Assembly (NCBI GenBank): GCA_020632885.1
Contig: JACKEQ010000021.1
Location: 42,231 to 106,230 of the forward strand
Source of the DNA: Alphaproteobacteria bacterium
GTDB lineage: Bacteria > Myxococcota_A > UBA796 > GCA-2862545
Direction of reading: 5' to 3'
Length of the DNA stretch: 64,000 nucleotides
A program made the position numbers and the translations under genes. This document shows, in pieces, positions 53,266 to 62,674 of the stretch. Position 1 is the stretch's first letter. Every line of letters begins with the position of its first letter. The notes beneath the pieces are model-generated. The model was not told where the DNA came from. It saw nothing but the letters and a program-made list of their open reading frames with translations, and did no database searches.

Positions 53266-54636
53266 ATGCGTCTACGCGTGCCGGCACTGATCGGGGTCTG
53301 CGTGATGCTCGCAGGGCTCCGCTCGCCCGCTCCTCCTGGGCCGGTGGTGGCGCTCACCTGCCCGTCGCCCCTCGATGTCCCGGGTGTGTGCATCGACCCC
53401 GACCGCGATCTCGACGACGTGGTCGAGGAGGGCGTGCTCCGCGTCGGCATCAGCGCGGACCCCACCACCTGGTTCCTGGATCGCGAGCGCTTCCGGGGCT
53501 TCGAGCACGACGTGCTCGCGGGTTTCGCGCGCAGCCTCGGCGTGCACCTGCGCCTCGTGCCCATCCCGTCCACGGCGGACCGTCTGCGCGCCCTCGAGGA
53601 GGGTGAGGTCGACCTCGTGGCCGGCCGTCTGGCGCGGCCCGATCGGGAGTCCCTGGCGGCCATCGCGGTGGCGCGGTCCCCCTGGGTCCTCGTGGAGCCG
53701 GCCCTCGCCACGTCCGACGCCGAGCGCCACGGGCCCGAGCAGCTCCTGGTCGTCGATCAGGCCTGGCCGCGCGCCGCCGTGCAGGCCGCCTTCCCGGAGG
53801 CCCACGTCCGCGCCCTCCCGGACGGTACGCTCCTCGAGGAGGCCGTGCAGCTCGTGCGCTCGGGCCATGGCGCCCTGGTGGCCCGCGAGGCCCTGGTGGC
53901 ACCGCTGCTGGGCACCGACCTCGTGGTCGGGTCCACCGTCGGGCACGGTGGGCTGCACGTGGCCTACCGCGCGCGCTCCCTCGCCCTCGGAGACGGCCTG
54001 CGGTCCTGGCTGGACGCCGAGCAGGACGCCGTGGATGCCGCCCGGCGGCGCTACCTGGACGAACGGGCCCCCGTCGCGCCGTCGATCTCCCGCTTCGACG
54101 ACCTGTTCCAGCGTGAGGCCGAGCAGGTCGGCTGGTCGTGGCCGCTCCTGGCCGCCGTCGCCTGGCAGGAGTCGAGGTTCCGTCCGCACGCCGTGTCGCC
54201 GGTCGGTGCGCGGGGGCTCATGCAGATCATGCCGGGCACGGCGCGCGATCTCGGGCTGTCGGATCCCACCGAGCCCGCGTCCGCCGTGCGCGCGGGGGCC
54301 CGCTACCTCCGCCAGCTCGACCGTCGCTGGCAGGCGCGCATCCCGGACGCCCAGGAGCGTGTGGCCTTCGTGCTCGCGAGCTACAACGCGGGCATCGGGC
54401 ACGTGGAGGACGCCGTGGAGCTCGCGCGCCTCGATGGCCTCGGCGGGGATCGTTGGGAGGAGGTGGCGCCGTGGTTGCTCGCGCTCGCCGAGCCCGACTG
54501 GAACCAGCACCCCTCGGTCCGCTACGGCTACTGCCGCGGCACGGAGCCCGTGGCGTACGTGGATGCGATCCTCGGCCGATGGAAGGCGTACGAGGCCACG
54601 CTCGCCGTGCGCCCACCCGCCGCACCCCTGTGGTAG
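53266..54636 (+). CDS. MltF-like lytic transglycosylase (SBP3 plus SLT domain)
   Basis: 456 aa, exported (MRLRVPALIGVCVMLAG). Residues about 50-255 form a periplasmic substrate-binding-type domain (GVLRVGISADPTTWF, EGEVDLVAGRLAR). Residues about 280-430 are an SLT domain with catalytic Glu302 (AVAWQESRF), GARGLMQIMPGTA and FVLASYNAGIGHV. It cleaves peptidoglycan to 1,6-anhydro-muropeptides. Placed 75 bases before the tube-protein gene, it might open the wall for a larger assembly, which is inference. ATG 53266 follows GTGGGGG. Confidence 0.93.
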   Translation: MRLRVPALIGVCVMLAGLRSPAPPGPVVALTCPSPLDVPGVCIDPDRDLDDVVEEGVLRVGISADPTTWFLDRERFRGFEHDVLAGFARSLGVHLRLVPIPSTADRLRALEEGEVDLVAGRLARPDRESLAAIAVARSPWVLVEPALATSDAERHGPEQLLVVDQAWPRAAVQAAFPEAHVRALPDGTLLEEAVQLVRSGHGALVAREALVAPLLGTDLVVGSTVGHGGLHVAYRARSLALGDGLRSWLDAEQDAVDAARRRYLDERAPVAPSISRFDDLFQREAEQVGWSWPLLAAVAWQESRFRPHAVSPVGARGLMQIMPGTARDLGLSDPTEPASAVRAGARYLRQLDRRWQARIPDAQERVAFVLASYNAGIGHVEDAVELARLDGLGGDRWEEVAPWLLALAEPDWNQHPSVRYGYCRGTEPVAYVDAILGRWKAYEATLAVRPPAAPLW

Positions 54637-54711
54637 ACTGTCGATGGCGGGGGTGTCTGCTCCACTCCGGTCGGTCTATGCTTCATCCATCGCTTTCACC
54701 GAGGGACCCTC

Positions 54712-55149
54712 ATGGCCACTGACGAAGCGCTCAATCCCTACGGAAACTACTACTTCTCCCTCGAGATCGGCGGCGTCGAGGTCGCGCACTTCATGGAGTG
54801 CCAGGGCCTGAAGAGCTCGTCGCAGGTCTTCGAGATCGAGGAGGGCGGGCTCAACTCCCGCACCCACAAGCGGCCCGGTCAGTCGCGCTGGGAGAACATC
54901 GTCCTCCGCTACGCGACCAACGCCAGCACGCACCTGCTCCAGTGGCGCGACATGTTCCTGCGCGACCAGTTCGGCGACCGTCGCGACGGCACGATCACGC
55001 TCATGAACAACGCCGGCGAGCCCATCCGCGCCTGGTCGTTCAAGGGTGCCTGGCCGGTGTCCTGGGAGGGCCCGCAGCTCAACTCGGGCAGCTCCGAGCT
55101 TGCCGTCGAGACCCTCGAGCTCGCGCACGAAGGGCTCTCGGTCGCTTGA
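54712..55149 (+). CDS. Contractile injection-system/phage tail tube protein (T4 gp19 family)
   Basis: 145 aa. The whole chain fits the gp19-like tail tube family: N-terminal NPYGNYYFSLEIGGVEVAHFMEC in pieces, GLNSRTHKRPGQSRWENIVLRY in pieces, LLQWRDMFL, GTITLMNNAGEPIRAWSFKGAWP in pieces, and closing AVETLELAHEGL. Such proteins stack as hexamers to form the inner tube of phage tails and extracellular contractile injection systems. No sheath, baseplate, ATPase or terminator gene is present in the window. GAGGG lies six bases before the ATG. The next gene starts inside its stop (TTGA). Confidence 0.88.
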   Translation: MATDEALNPYGNYYFSLEIGGVEVAHFMECQGLKSSSQVFEIEEGGLNSRTHKRPGQSRWENIVLRYATNASTHLLQWRDMFLRDQFGDRRDGTITLMNNAGEPIRAWSFKGAWPVSWEGPQLNSGSSELAVETLELAHEGLSVA

Positions 55150-55937
55150 TCCGCGCAGCCTGCCTTCCGCTCCTCCTCCTCGTCTTCGATGCGGTGGCAG
55201 GGGAGGGGGGAGAGGTGCTCGTCGCGGACGGCGAGCGCTACGTCCTGCGTGACGGGGGCCGTGTGGCCGGCGATCCGGGGCTCGAGCTCCGCGCCGACGA
55301 TCACCTCGTCACGCTCGACGACGGGCTGTTCGTCGTGCGCCTGCACAACGATCACGTCGTGCTGGTCGAGGCCGAGCTCGACCTCCGGGTCGACGAGCTC
55401 GTGCAGTACGGCTCGGCACCCTCGTCCATCCCGGTGGACGAGCAGGTGGCCACCCTGCTCGACGACGAGACCCAGGAGGTCCTCGAGGACCAGCTGGTGG
55501 AGCGTGTCGCGGGGTGGCAGCTCCGCATGCAGTCCAGCGTGCGGTCCGATCTGGTCGACCCCAACGGCACGAGGTTCGAGGTCTCCGGGAAGCTGCTACC
55601 ACCTCCCGGGCCCGGTCGAGGCTACGACGGCAACACGAAGTCCCGGGAGCGGAGGGTCGGGCTCGAGTCCGAGGTGGAGACCGCGCCGGGCGGCGCCGCC
55701 CCACAGCCGCTCCCCGTGGTCCTCGGAGACGAGCTCGGCACCGAGGGCAGCCCGCTCGCCGCCCTGTTCCTGGCCGACGAGGGCCTCCGGCAGTGCGCCG
55801 CCAGCGCACCCGGCGCCAAGGTCGTCGTGCGTGTGGTCGACGGGCGGATCACGAAGGTGAAGGGGCCTGGTTGCGCGATCGAGGGGCTGATGGGCCGCGA
55901 GCTCGCCGGTGAGGGCAAGGTCCGGTACCGTCTCTGA
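55146..55937 (+). CDS. Secreted FecR-like protein, coupled to the tube protein
   Basis: 263 aa. Signal peptide MIRAACLPLLLLVFDAVAG. Residues about 22-100 are strand-rich and FecR-like (RYVLRDGGRVAGDPGLELRADDHLV in pieces, FVVRLHNDHVVLVEAE). The C-terminal 70 residues have a paired-Cys pattern (LRQCAASA ... GPGCAIEGL) around KVVVRVVDGRITKV, similar to AgmX/PglI C-termini. Function unknown. The TTG start overlaps the tube gene stop (TTGA 55146-55149), so tube and partner are almost certainly made together. The next gene starts at TGATG. Confidence 0.65.
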   Translation: MIRAACLPLLLLVFDAVAGEGGEVLVADGERYVLRDGGRVAGDPGLELRADDHLVTLDDGLFVVRLHNDHVVLVEAELDLRVDELVQYGSAPSSIPVDEQVATLLDDETQEVLEDQLVERVAGWQLRMQSSVRSDLVDPNGTRFEVSGKLLPPPGPGRGYDGNTKSRERRVGLESEVETAPGGAAPQPLPVVLGDELGTEGSPLAALFLADEGLRQCAASAPGAKVVVRVVDGRITKVKGPGCAIEGLMGRELAGEGKVRYRL

Positions 55938-56821
55938 TGGACCGACGGCTGCTCGTCCCGGCTGCCTGGGCAGGCCTGGCGGCGGTCGTCTCCACCCTGC
56001 TCGCCTGGGACACCCTCCCGTTCCCCCGGCCTCACGTGCCGGACGCCCTGCACATCGTCGGCCACGTCGTCGTGTTCGGGGTGCTCGCCCGGCTCGTGGC
56101 CCCCGTGTCGGGGCCCGACGGTGCGGTGCTCGTCGCCCTCCTCGCAGGGGGCGTGGTCGAGCTCGGGCAGGCCGTGGCCGTCGGGCGGCTCTTCTTGCGC
56201 GAAGCCCTGTTCGACAGCGCCGTGAACGGCGTGGCGGCCATCGCCGGGCTGGCCCTGCTGAACGACCCTGGCGTGGCCCGGCGGGTCGGCTGGTGGCTCC
56301 ACCCGGCGCTGGTCGTGCCCTGGGGGCTGTTCGCCGTCGCCTGGATCGCGCTCCGCGACCGCGCGCAGGCCGTCGCGTTCCTCGCCGTCGTGCTCGTGTC
56401 CTTCGCGCCTGCCGTGCTGCTCTGGATCGTGGGGTCCGTTCGCGGATGGTACCCGAGCGCCGAGGTGGAGGACCGGTCCGCACGGGGGCCCCTGTTCGCC
56501 GTCGCCACAGCGTGCGGGTGGGGGCTCTGGGCGCTGGTCCGGGGCGTGTTCCCCGAGCTCGAGGGGGTCGCGCTCGGGTTCGCCGCGTCCCTCACGGTCG
56601 TCACGGCGCTGACGGTTGCGGGCCTGAAGGTCAGCGGGCACGTGGCGGCGGCCCTGCTCGTCGCCGTGGCCGTCGCGCCGTGGAGCGCCCGCGGAGCCGT
56701 GCTCGCCGTCGCCATCGGGGGTCTGCTCTCCTGGGGCCGCGTCCGGGCCGGCCTCCACACGCCTGCCGAGGTGGTGGCCGCCTGGGCGCTCGCCGCGGGT
56801 GTCGCGCTGGGGGTGCGATGA
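55937..56821 (+). CDS. VanZ-like / PAP2-like membrane protein fusion
   Basis: 294 aa, about eight to nine helices. The N-terminal half has the VanZ-like motif DALHIVGHVVVFGVLARL and a second segment RLFLREALFDSAVNGVAA (VanZ D-N signature). The C-terminal half ends with KVSGHVAAALLVAVA and WGRVRAGLHTPAEVVAAW, a relaxed version of PAP2 motifs C2 (SGH) and C3 (R...H). Motif C1 is not obvious, so phosphatase activity is uncertain. It may handle undecaprenyl-type lipids. Joined to both neighbours by overlapping start/stop codons. Confidence 0.7.
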   Translation: MDRRLLVPAAWAGLAAVVSTLLAWDTLPFPRPHVPDALHIVGHVVVFGVLARLVAPVSGPDGAVLVALLAGGVVELGQAVAVGRLFLREALFDSAVNGVAAIAGLALLNDPGVARRVGWWLHPALVVPWGLFAVAWIALRDRAQAVAFLAVVLVSFAPAVLLWIVGSVRGWYPSAEVEDRSARGPLFAVATACGWGLWALVRGVFPELEGVALGFAASLTVVTALTVAGLKVSGHVAAALLVAVAVAPWSARGAVLAVAIGGLLSWGRVRAGLHTPAEVVAAWALAAGVALGVR

Positions 56822-57468
56822 CCTGGCGCGAGCATGCCCTCGCCGTGCTGGTGCTGTTCCACGCGTCCGCCGTCGCGGTGAGCTCGCTCCCGTCCACCCG
56901 CGGGCTGCTCTACCGGCCCGCCTGGAAGGCGCCCTCCGTCCAGGACGAGCTCGCCGCCTGGGCCGAGACCCTGAGCGCCTTCGGCCCCGCGTGGACGGGC
57001 CCGGAGCTCGAGGACACCCTCTGGGACGTCGCCACCACGGTCGCCGACGTGCACGAGCTCCTCCTCGCACCCTTCCAGCCGTACTACACCTGCTGTGGCG
57101 TCCGGCAGAGCTGGCAGATGTTCCCGGCACCCGAGCGGCACCCCGCGCGTCTCCACGTCGACGTGCTGGAGGGCGGCGTCTGGCGGAACGTGTACGTCGG
57201 ACGCTCCGACACGGCCGACTGGAACCGGAGCTTCTTCGACCAGGATCGCATCCGCACCATGACCTACCTCTACGGCTGGCCCCACATGCGCAAGCTGGTG
57301 CCAGACCTCGTGACGTACCTGGCGCCGAAGGCCCGCGAGGACTTCCCGGAGGCCACGGAGCTCCGCGTTCGCTTCTGGCGCTACCGGACGGCGTCTCCCG
57401 AGGAGGCGGCAGCCGGCCGGATCCCCGAGGGCGCCTTCGAGCCCGGCGCGTCGGTGCGGTTGCGCTGA
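56818..57468 (+). CDS. HTTM-partner protein (DUF5819-like)
   Basis: 216 aa. One N-terminal helix (about 6-25) and an extracytoplasmic domain with CCGVRQSWQMFPAPERHPARLHV in pieces, i.e. the W-x-M/L-F-x-P-x-P motif I associate with small proteins encoded beside HTTM genes (DUF5819-like, from memory). A vicinal Cys pair (YYTCCG) is present. It lies directly before the HTTM gene (TGATG), as expected for a functional pair. Role unknown. Confidence 0.6.
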   Translation: MTWREHALAVLVLFHASAVAVSSLPSTRGLLYRPAWKAPSVQDELAAWAETLSAFGPAWTGPELEDTLWDVATTVADVHELLLAPFQPYYTCCGVRQSWQMFPAPERHPARLHVDVLEGGVWRNVYVGRSDTADWNRSFFDQDRIRTMTYLYGWPHMRKLVPDLVTYLAPKAREDFPEATELRVRFWRYRTASPEEAAAGRIPEGAFEPGASVRLR

Positions 57469-58397
57469 TGTGGACCCGGTTCGTCGCGTTCCTGAACCGC
57501 CAGGAGCCCGCCACGTCGCTGGCGGTCTTCCGGATGGGCGTCGGGCTCGCGCTGGTGCTCACGGTCGGGCAGGTGGTCTGGGGCGGGATCCTCGATGCGG
57601 TCTGGGTCGACAGGGCGTACGGCGGGCTGCACGCGATCCACCCGCGCGGGCTCGTCGCGCTGCTGGGCGGCGCGACCCCGGGCAACATCCATGGGCTCGC
57701 GGCCGTCTCCATCGGCCTCGGGATCCTCCTGACCCTCGGTCTGGGCGGGCGTGTCACGGCCTTCATGGCCGTCCAGGTCACCCGGTCTCTCCTGCACGTG
57801 AACCTCTACGCGGACGCGGCGTACGACTCCCTGCTCACCAACGCCCTCTGGCTGTGCGTGCTGGCGCCCACGACGCGCACCCTGTCCCTCGACGCCTGGC
57901 TGGAGACCGGTAGCCCCGTGTCCACCGCGACGGTCGGCGTGTGGGCGCGGTACCTCGTCGTCTGGCAGCTCGTCGTCATGTACACGAGCACGGGCTGGCA
58001 GAAGCTCTCGTCCACGTGGGTGCCGGGCGGCGACCTGTCCGCCCTGTACTACATCCTCGAGATGCCGAGCTTCATCCTGCATGACCTCCCGTGGCTCCAC
58101 CGGGTCTACCCGCTCACGCAGGTCGGCACGCTGGTCTCCTGGCTCTGGGAGGTCACCGGCCCCCTGCTGCTGCTGGCGTTCTGGGCCTCCGAGGTGCCCG
58201 ACCGACCCCAGCGCGTCGCACGGTGGCTCGTGAGGGCCCGGGTGCGCGAGCTCTACATGGCCATCGGGCTCGTGATGCACGTGTCCCTGCTGTTCCTCAT
58301 GGAGCTGGGGCCCTTCGGCTTCACGTCGCTCGTGTTCTACGCGGCTCTCGTGCACCCGCGGGAGTGGCCGTGGGGTGGACGCGGCTCACAGGCGTGA
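57468..58397 (+). CDS. HTTM-domain membrane protein
   Basis: 309 aa, about seven to eight helices. HTTM pattern: ATSLAVFRMGVGLALVLTVGQ, VQVTRSLLHVNLYADAAYDSLL in pieces, VVWQLVVMYTSTGWQKLSSTWVPGG in pieces and a late ELYMAIGLVMHVSLLFLMELGPF in pieces. The domain is shared with vitamin-K-dependent gamma-carboxylase, but the carboxylase catalytic region is absent; bacterial stand-alone HTTM proteins are uncharacterised. Its last 12 bases overlap the convergent giant kinase gene. Confidence 0.82.
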   Translation: MWTRFVAFLNRQEPATSLAVFRMGVGLALVLTVGQVVWGGILDAVWVDRAYGGLHAIHPRGLVALLGGATPGNIHGLAAVSIGLGILLTLGLGGRVTAFMAVQVTRSLLHVNLYADAAYDSLLTNALWLCVLAPTTRTLSLDAWLETGSPVSTATVGVWARYLVVWQLVVMYTSTGWQKLSSTWVPGGDLSALYYILEMPSFILHDLPWLHRVYPLTQVGTLVSWLWEVTGPLLLLAFWASEVPDRPQRVARWLVRARVRELYMAIGLVMHVSLLFLMELGPFGFTSLVFYAALVHPREWPWGGRGSQA

Positions 58398-61300
58398 GGC
58401 GAGGTCGCTGCGGCGCGAGCCCGTCCAGGCGGCGATGGCGTGCTCCACGGCGGCCCGCACCTCCGGATCCGTGATCCGATCGACCTCCGCGAGGGCGCCC
58501 GTCCACACCTCGGGCGGCCAGTCCGGGTGGGACGCCAGCCCCAGCGCGAGCACGATGGACGCCGGGAAGCGCGGGTTGTGCACGAGCACGTCGAACAGGG
58601 CGCGCTCGCTGGCCACGGCCGCCTCCTCGCGCCGGTCGAGGTGCAGGAGGGCCAGCACGCGGTTGAGGCGACCGTACGCGAAGGTCGGCAGGTAGGGTCC
58701 CCCGGTGGCCTCGAGCGCACCCTCCCAGTCCCCCGCGGCGAGACGTGCGTTCGCGAGATCCACGCGCGCGGCGCACTGCAGACGCACCTGGGTCGTGCAG
58801 GTCAGGGCGTCGAGGCACGCGGCCTCGGCGTCGCGGGGGGCCTCCGCGTGGAGCGAGCGGGCGAGGTAGAGCAGCAGGATGGCGCGCGCGGGCGAGCCGG
58901 GCTCCTGGCGCTCGAGGTGGTCGAGGGAGCGCTCCAGCAGCCGTCTGCCGTCCTCGACCCTGCCCTGGACCCGCCAGACGTCCGCCATGGTCGCGCGGAG
59001 GATGGCGGCGGGCTGCGGGGGGAGGCCGGCCACCCTCTTCATCACGGTGCGCTCGTCCACCGTGGAGACCCCGTCGTGCAGGGCGAGCTGCAGCAGGCCC
59101 TCGAGGCAGGCCGCGTGGGCCAGGACGTCACCCTCCGCGAGCGCGCGCTCCGCGAGGGCCTTGAGCTCCTCCCGGGCGTGCCCGAGCGAGTGACGGTAGC
59201 GCTCCCGCGCGCGTCCGACGGCGATCCACAGGCGCTGGTGGGGGTCGGGGTCCAGGGCGGCGTCGGTGGCGATCTGGGCGATGCGCATGGCCTCTGCGGA
59301 CGGCCATGGGAAGTGCCGGTCGCTGAAGGCCTCCTGGGCCCGTGTGGCCAGCACGTTGGCGCCAGCGGGGTGGCCGGCGAGCGTGGCGTGGACCCAGCGA
59401 CGCTCCTCCGCGTCGTGCTCGTCCCAGGGCAGGCTCGCGAGGAGGTGGTGGGTCTCGAAGGTCTGTTCGCCCACGCGGTCGCGCAGCACGGCGGCCAGGG
59501 CCTCGGGCAGCTCCCACGCGTCCCCGTGGGGCAGGAGCATCTCCCGGGCGGCCGGTGAGGGGTCCAGGGAGGCCGCCTCGCAGGCGCGCTTCCAGGAGGC
59601 CTCCGAGAAGCCGGGAAGCATGAGGGCCGCGAGCCCCAGGGCCTGGATGTCGTCGTCGGTGTGGTGGGCGAGGGCGGCGTCCCACCAGCGCACGGCTGCG
59701 GCGTTGGGTGCGGTGGGGGGGTGGAGCAGCGTGAGCCCCGCGCGGCCCGGCCGGTAGCCCGGCTCCGACTGCCAGCCCGCGAGGGTGGCGAGCAGGAGGT
59801 TCTGGCGCCCGTTGCTCTGGCGCACGGCGGTCGCGGCGGTGCGGAAGGAGAGCGGGATCCGCGCGATGGCCGTGCGCAGGAGGTCGAGGTCGGACAGCGG
59901 GGGCACGCGGATGCGCGGGCACGGAACCGACGGTCGACGGGTGTGCACCACCAGCCACGGGCCTTCACCGGGGTCCGCGTCCAGGGTCTCCCGCTCGATC
60001 ACCGCGAGGGAAGGCCCGGGGACCTGCTCGACCCAGACGTTCTGCCGGCGCGCGGCGTTGCGGAGCCACCGTGCGAGACGGCTGCGTCCGACACCGACGC
60101 GGCCTTCGACGTACAGGTCCTCGCGCCGCCCGCTGTCGACCACCGCGAGGAACGCGTTCCAGAGGGCCTGCCGCTGGCGCTCGTGGCCGAGGTACGGCGG
60201 GTCCCCGCGGTCGAGGAGCTGAGCCGTGGGGAGACGCGGGCGCACGATGGGCTGCCGCGACACGTCCTCGAGGTCGGTGGGCAGGACGCCCGGCCGGTAG
60301 TCCGCCAGGGAGCGCGCGGCCCGCGAGGACGGGAGATCCAGCAGGGTGTTCAGCTCGATGGTCGGCACGAGGTCGCGGTCGGGGGTCATCTCGAACGCGG
60401 CGGCCGGCGGCTCGCCGAGCTCCTCGAAGGCGCCGATCGCGTCCCGGGCGCTCTGGTGGCGATCGGCGGGGTCCTTGGCCAGCATCTTCGCGAGCCAGGC
60501 CTCGAGGGCGTCTGGCGTGGGCAGGCGCGGCCGGAAGGGCGGGAGGGGGTCGGCGAGGTGGGCGCGGCGGAGGTCGTTCGGATGGCCCGAGAACGGCGGC
60601 GACCCCGTGAACACGTCCCAGGCCAGGCAGCCCAGCGCGTACAGATCGGCACGCGGGTCGAGCGGGATCCCCATGAACTGCTCGGGGGACATGTAGCCCG
60701 GGGTGCCCGCGATGCGCCCCGAGCCGAACACCGAGAGCCCGAAGTCCGTGAGCCGAAGGTGCCCGTCCTCGGTGAACAGCACGTTCGCCGGCTTCAGGTC
60801 GCGGTGGATCAGGCCGCGACCATGGGCGTAGTGGAGCGCGTCCAGCAGGGCGCGCACGGTGTCGCGGGCCTCCTGCCAGGTGAGCCGTCCGATGCGGTCC
60901 TCGAGCGACCCGGCACCCGCGTACTCCATCACGAGGTACGGCTGCCCGGCGGCCAGCCGTCCGCGGCTCTGCACCGCCACGGCCTCCGGCACCCGGCCGT
61001 GATCGAGCACGCTGATGATCGCGGGGTGCTCCAGGCGCGTCGTGAGGTCGACCTCCCGCTGGAAGTCCGCGTAGAGGTCGCGCGACGAGCCCGGCTTGAT
61101 GACCTTCACGGCCACGGGCCGGTCCAGCGCGACGTGCGTGGCCTTCCACACCTCCCCCATGCCGCCCGACGCGAGCGAGTGCTCGAGCCGGTAGGCGTCC
61201 AGCGCGAGATCCTTGAGGGGCTGCTCCGCCATGAGACCCAGGATGCGGGCGCGGAGCGAGGGGTCGTCGGCCCGGTCCTGGAACAGCGAGAGGAGCCGGG

Positions 61301-62618
61301 CGCGCGGCCAGGGCGGGAGCTCCACGACCACATCCACGAGGGCGCGGAGCGTGTGCCGGTGCAGCGCACCGTCGAGCCGGCGCTCCATCGCCTCGACGTG
61401 CGCGAGCAGGGCCGGCATGTCCTCCCGGTGCGCCGCGCTCAGGGCGCTGTACAGGGGGATGAGCTGGCTCCAGCCCGTGCGCGCGAGCCGCTGGTCCGGC
61501 GGGATCCGGTCGAGCAGACGGTCGGCCAGGGCGAAGTCGCCCGCGGCGAGGGCGAGGTGGCAGCGCTCCAGGGTCTCGGTGGGCGCGAAGTCCCTGTAGA
61601 TCCGGGCTGCGCGGCTCGCTCCCCGGAGCGTCCGGGCGATCCGGGCGGCCTGGTCGAGGTGGCCGAGGGCGACCATGGCCTCCAGCTCCTTCCGGCCCTC
61701 CCGGCGCTGGGCGAGGGCCAGGGTGGCGTCGCGGTACGGCGAGGGGGGCTCGGCCTCGAGCCTCGACGTGTCGCCCCCGCGGCGGCCGGCGAGGGCCAGG
61801 GCCCGTTGGCGCCTCCACGGCGTCTGCCCGTACAGCGTGCCGTCCGGGGGACGCGTCTGCTCGGCGATGTGCAGGCCGGCCAGGGCGTCGTCGATGGTGG
61901 GGTGCTCGCCGGAGCGCACCACGATCTGCACGAGCTGGCGGTAGCGCTCGATGTGCCCGAGGTCGTACTCGGCCTCCGCCACCTGGAGCAGCAGGCGTCC
62001 GAGATCATCGCGCAGGCACCGACCCTCGAGCGTTCGGGCGAGCACCTCGCGGGCCCGGCCGCCCCGCACCAGGCGCTGCATCTCGACCCAGCGCAGGGGC
62101 TCCGCCGCGAAGGGAGCCACGCGGCAGAGCACCTCGTAGAGCGCGAAGGCCTGCAGGAGGTCGCCCGAGGCCTCCAGCGTGCGGATCCGCTGCACGAGGG
62201 CGTTGGCGCCGACCGGGACCTCGTGGAGGTCGACGGACGTGCTGCCCGTGAGCCCCTCCTGGGCCTCGCCGTCCACCACGAGGTGCGCCGAGAGGCCGCG
62301 TGGGCCGGCGTCGGCGGCAGGCCCGCTGAGCACGAGCAGGCCCGGCCGATCGAAGAGGGTCAGCTGGGCGACCAGGTAGTCGCCCGCCGCGCGGACGGCG
62401 TCCCCCTCGTGGAGCCAGACGACGTCACCCTCGGCCGGCGGCTGCTGGAAGCGGACCCGGGAGCGCGGGTGCAGCCCGCGCAGGAGCACGTCCACGGTGG
62501 CACGCGTGACCCCTCCCGTCACGCGCAGGACGGCGGGCCGGGAGCTCGCGATGCGCCCGTCGATCCAGGTGCGCGCGGACTCCGGCGACGTGAAGCGGGC
62601 GGTGGCCGACGTCGGCAT
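58386..62618 (-). CDS. Giant Ser/Thr protein kinase with central kinase domain
   Basis: 1410 aa. Residues 1-130 form an unrecognised strand-rich domain; 135-460 are helical repeats. The kinase domain lies unusually in the middle (about 475-735): SGGMGEVW (484-491), Lys505, HRDLKPAN (605-612), DFG (625-627), SPEQF. A second ATPase-like part follows with P-loop EGRVGVGRSR (838-847), lysine absent, then a helical-repeat C-terminus (about 1100-1400). No transmembrane helix seen. Third giant kinase of the window. Divergent from the HAD gene at 62675. Confidence 0.9.
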   Translation of the reverse strand: MPTSATARFTSPESARTWIDGRIASSRPAVLRVTGGVTRATVDVLLRGLHPRSRVRFQQPPAEGDVVWLHEGDAVRAAGDYLVAQLTLFDRPGLLVLSGPAADAGPRGLSAHLVVDGEAQEGLTGSTSVDLHEVPVGANALVQRIRTLEASGDLLQAFALYEVLCRVAPFAAEPLRWVEMQRLVRGGRAREVLARTLEGRCLRDDLGRLLLQVAEAEYDLGHIERYRQLVQIVVRSGEHPTIDDALAGLHIAEQTRPPDGTLYGQTPWRRQRALALAGRRGGDTSRLEAEPPSPYRDATLALAQRREGRKELEAMVALGHLDQAARIARTLRGASRAARIYRDFAPTETLERCHLALAAGDFALADRLLDRIPPDQRLARTGWSQLIPLYSALSAAHREDMPALLAHVEAMERRLDGALHRHTLRALVDVVVELPPWPRARLLSLFQDRADDPSLRARILGLMAEQPLKDLALDAYRLEHSLASGGMGEVWKATHVALDRPVAVKVIKPGSSRDLYADFQREVDLTTRLEHPAIISVLDHGRVPEAVAVQSRGRLAAGQPYLVMEYAGAGSLEDRIGRLTWQEARDTVRALLDALHYAHGRGLIHRDLKPANVLFTEDGHLRLTDFGLSVFGSGRIAGTPGYMSPEQFMGIPLDPRADLYALGCLAWDVFTGSPPFSGHPNDLRRAHLADPLPPFRPRLPTPDALEAWLAKMLAKDPADRHQSARDAIGAFEELGEPPAAAFEMTPDRDLVPTIELNTLLDLPSSRAARSLADYRPGVLPTDLEDVSRQPIVRPRLPTAQLLDRGDPPYLGHERQRQALWNAFLAVVDSGRREDLYVEGRVGVGRSRLARWLRNAARRQNVWVEQVPGPSLAVIERETLDADPGEGPWLVVHTRRPSVPCPRIRVPPLSDLDLLRTAIARIPLSFRTAATAVRQSNGRQNLLLATLAGWQSEPGYRPGRAGLTLLHPPTAPNAAAVRWWDAALAHHTDDDIQALGLAALMLPGFSEASWKRACEAASLDPSPAAREMLLPHGDAWELPEALAAVLRDRVGEQTFETHHLLASLPWDEHDAEERRWVHATLAGHPAGANVLATRAQEAFSDRHFPWPSAEAMRIAQIATDAALDPDPHQRLWIAVGRARERYRHSLGHAREELKALAERALAEGDVLAHAACLEGLLQLALHDGVSTVDERTVMKRVAGLPPQPAAILRATMADVWRVQGRVEDGRRLLERSLDHLERQEPGSPARAILLLYLARSLHAEAPRDAEAACLDALTCTTQVRLQCAARVDLANARLAAGDWEGALEATGGPYLPTFAYGRLNRVLALLHLDRREEAAVASERALFDVLVHNPRFPASIVLALGLASHPDWPPEVWTGALAEVDRITDPEVRAAVEHAIAAWTGSRRSDLASRL

Positions 62619-62674
62619 GGCCGGAGGTTACCCCAGCACGGGCCGGCCGGGGCGCCCGGACCGCTGGAGGGAGC

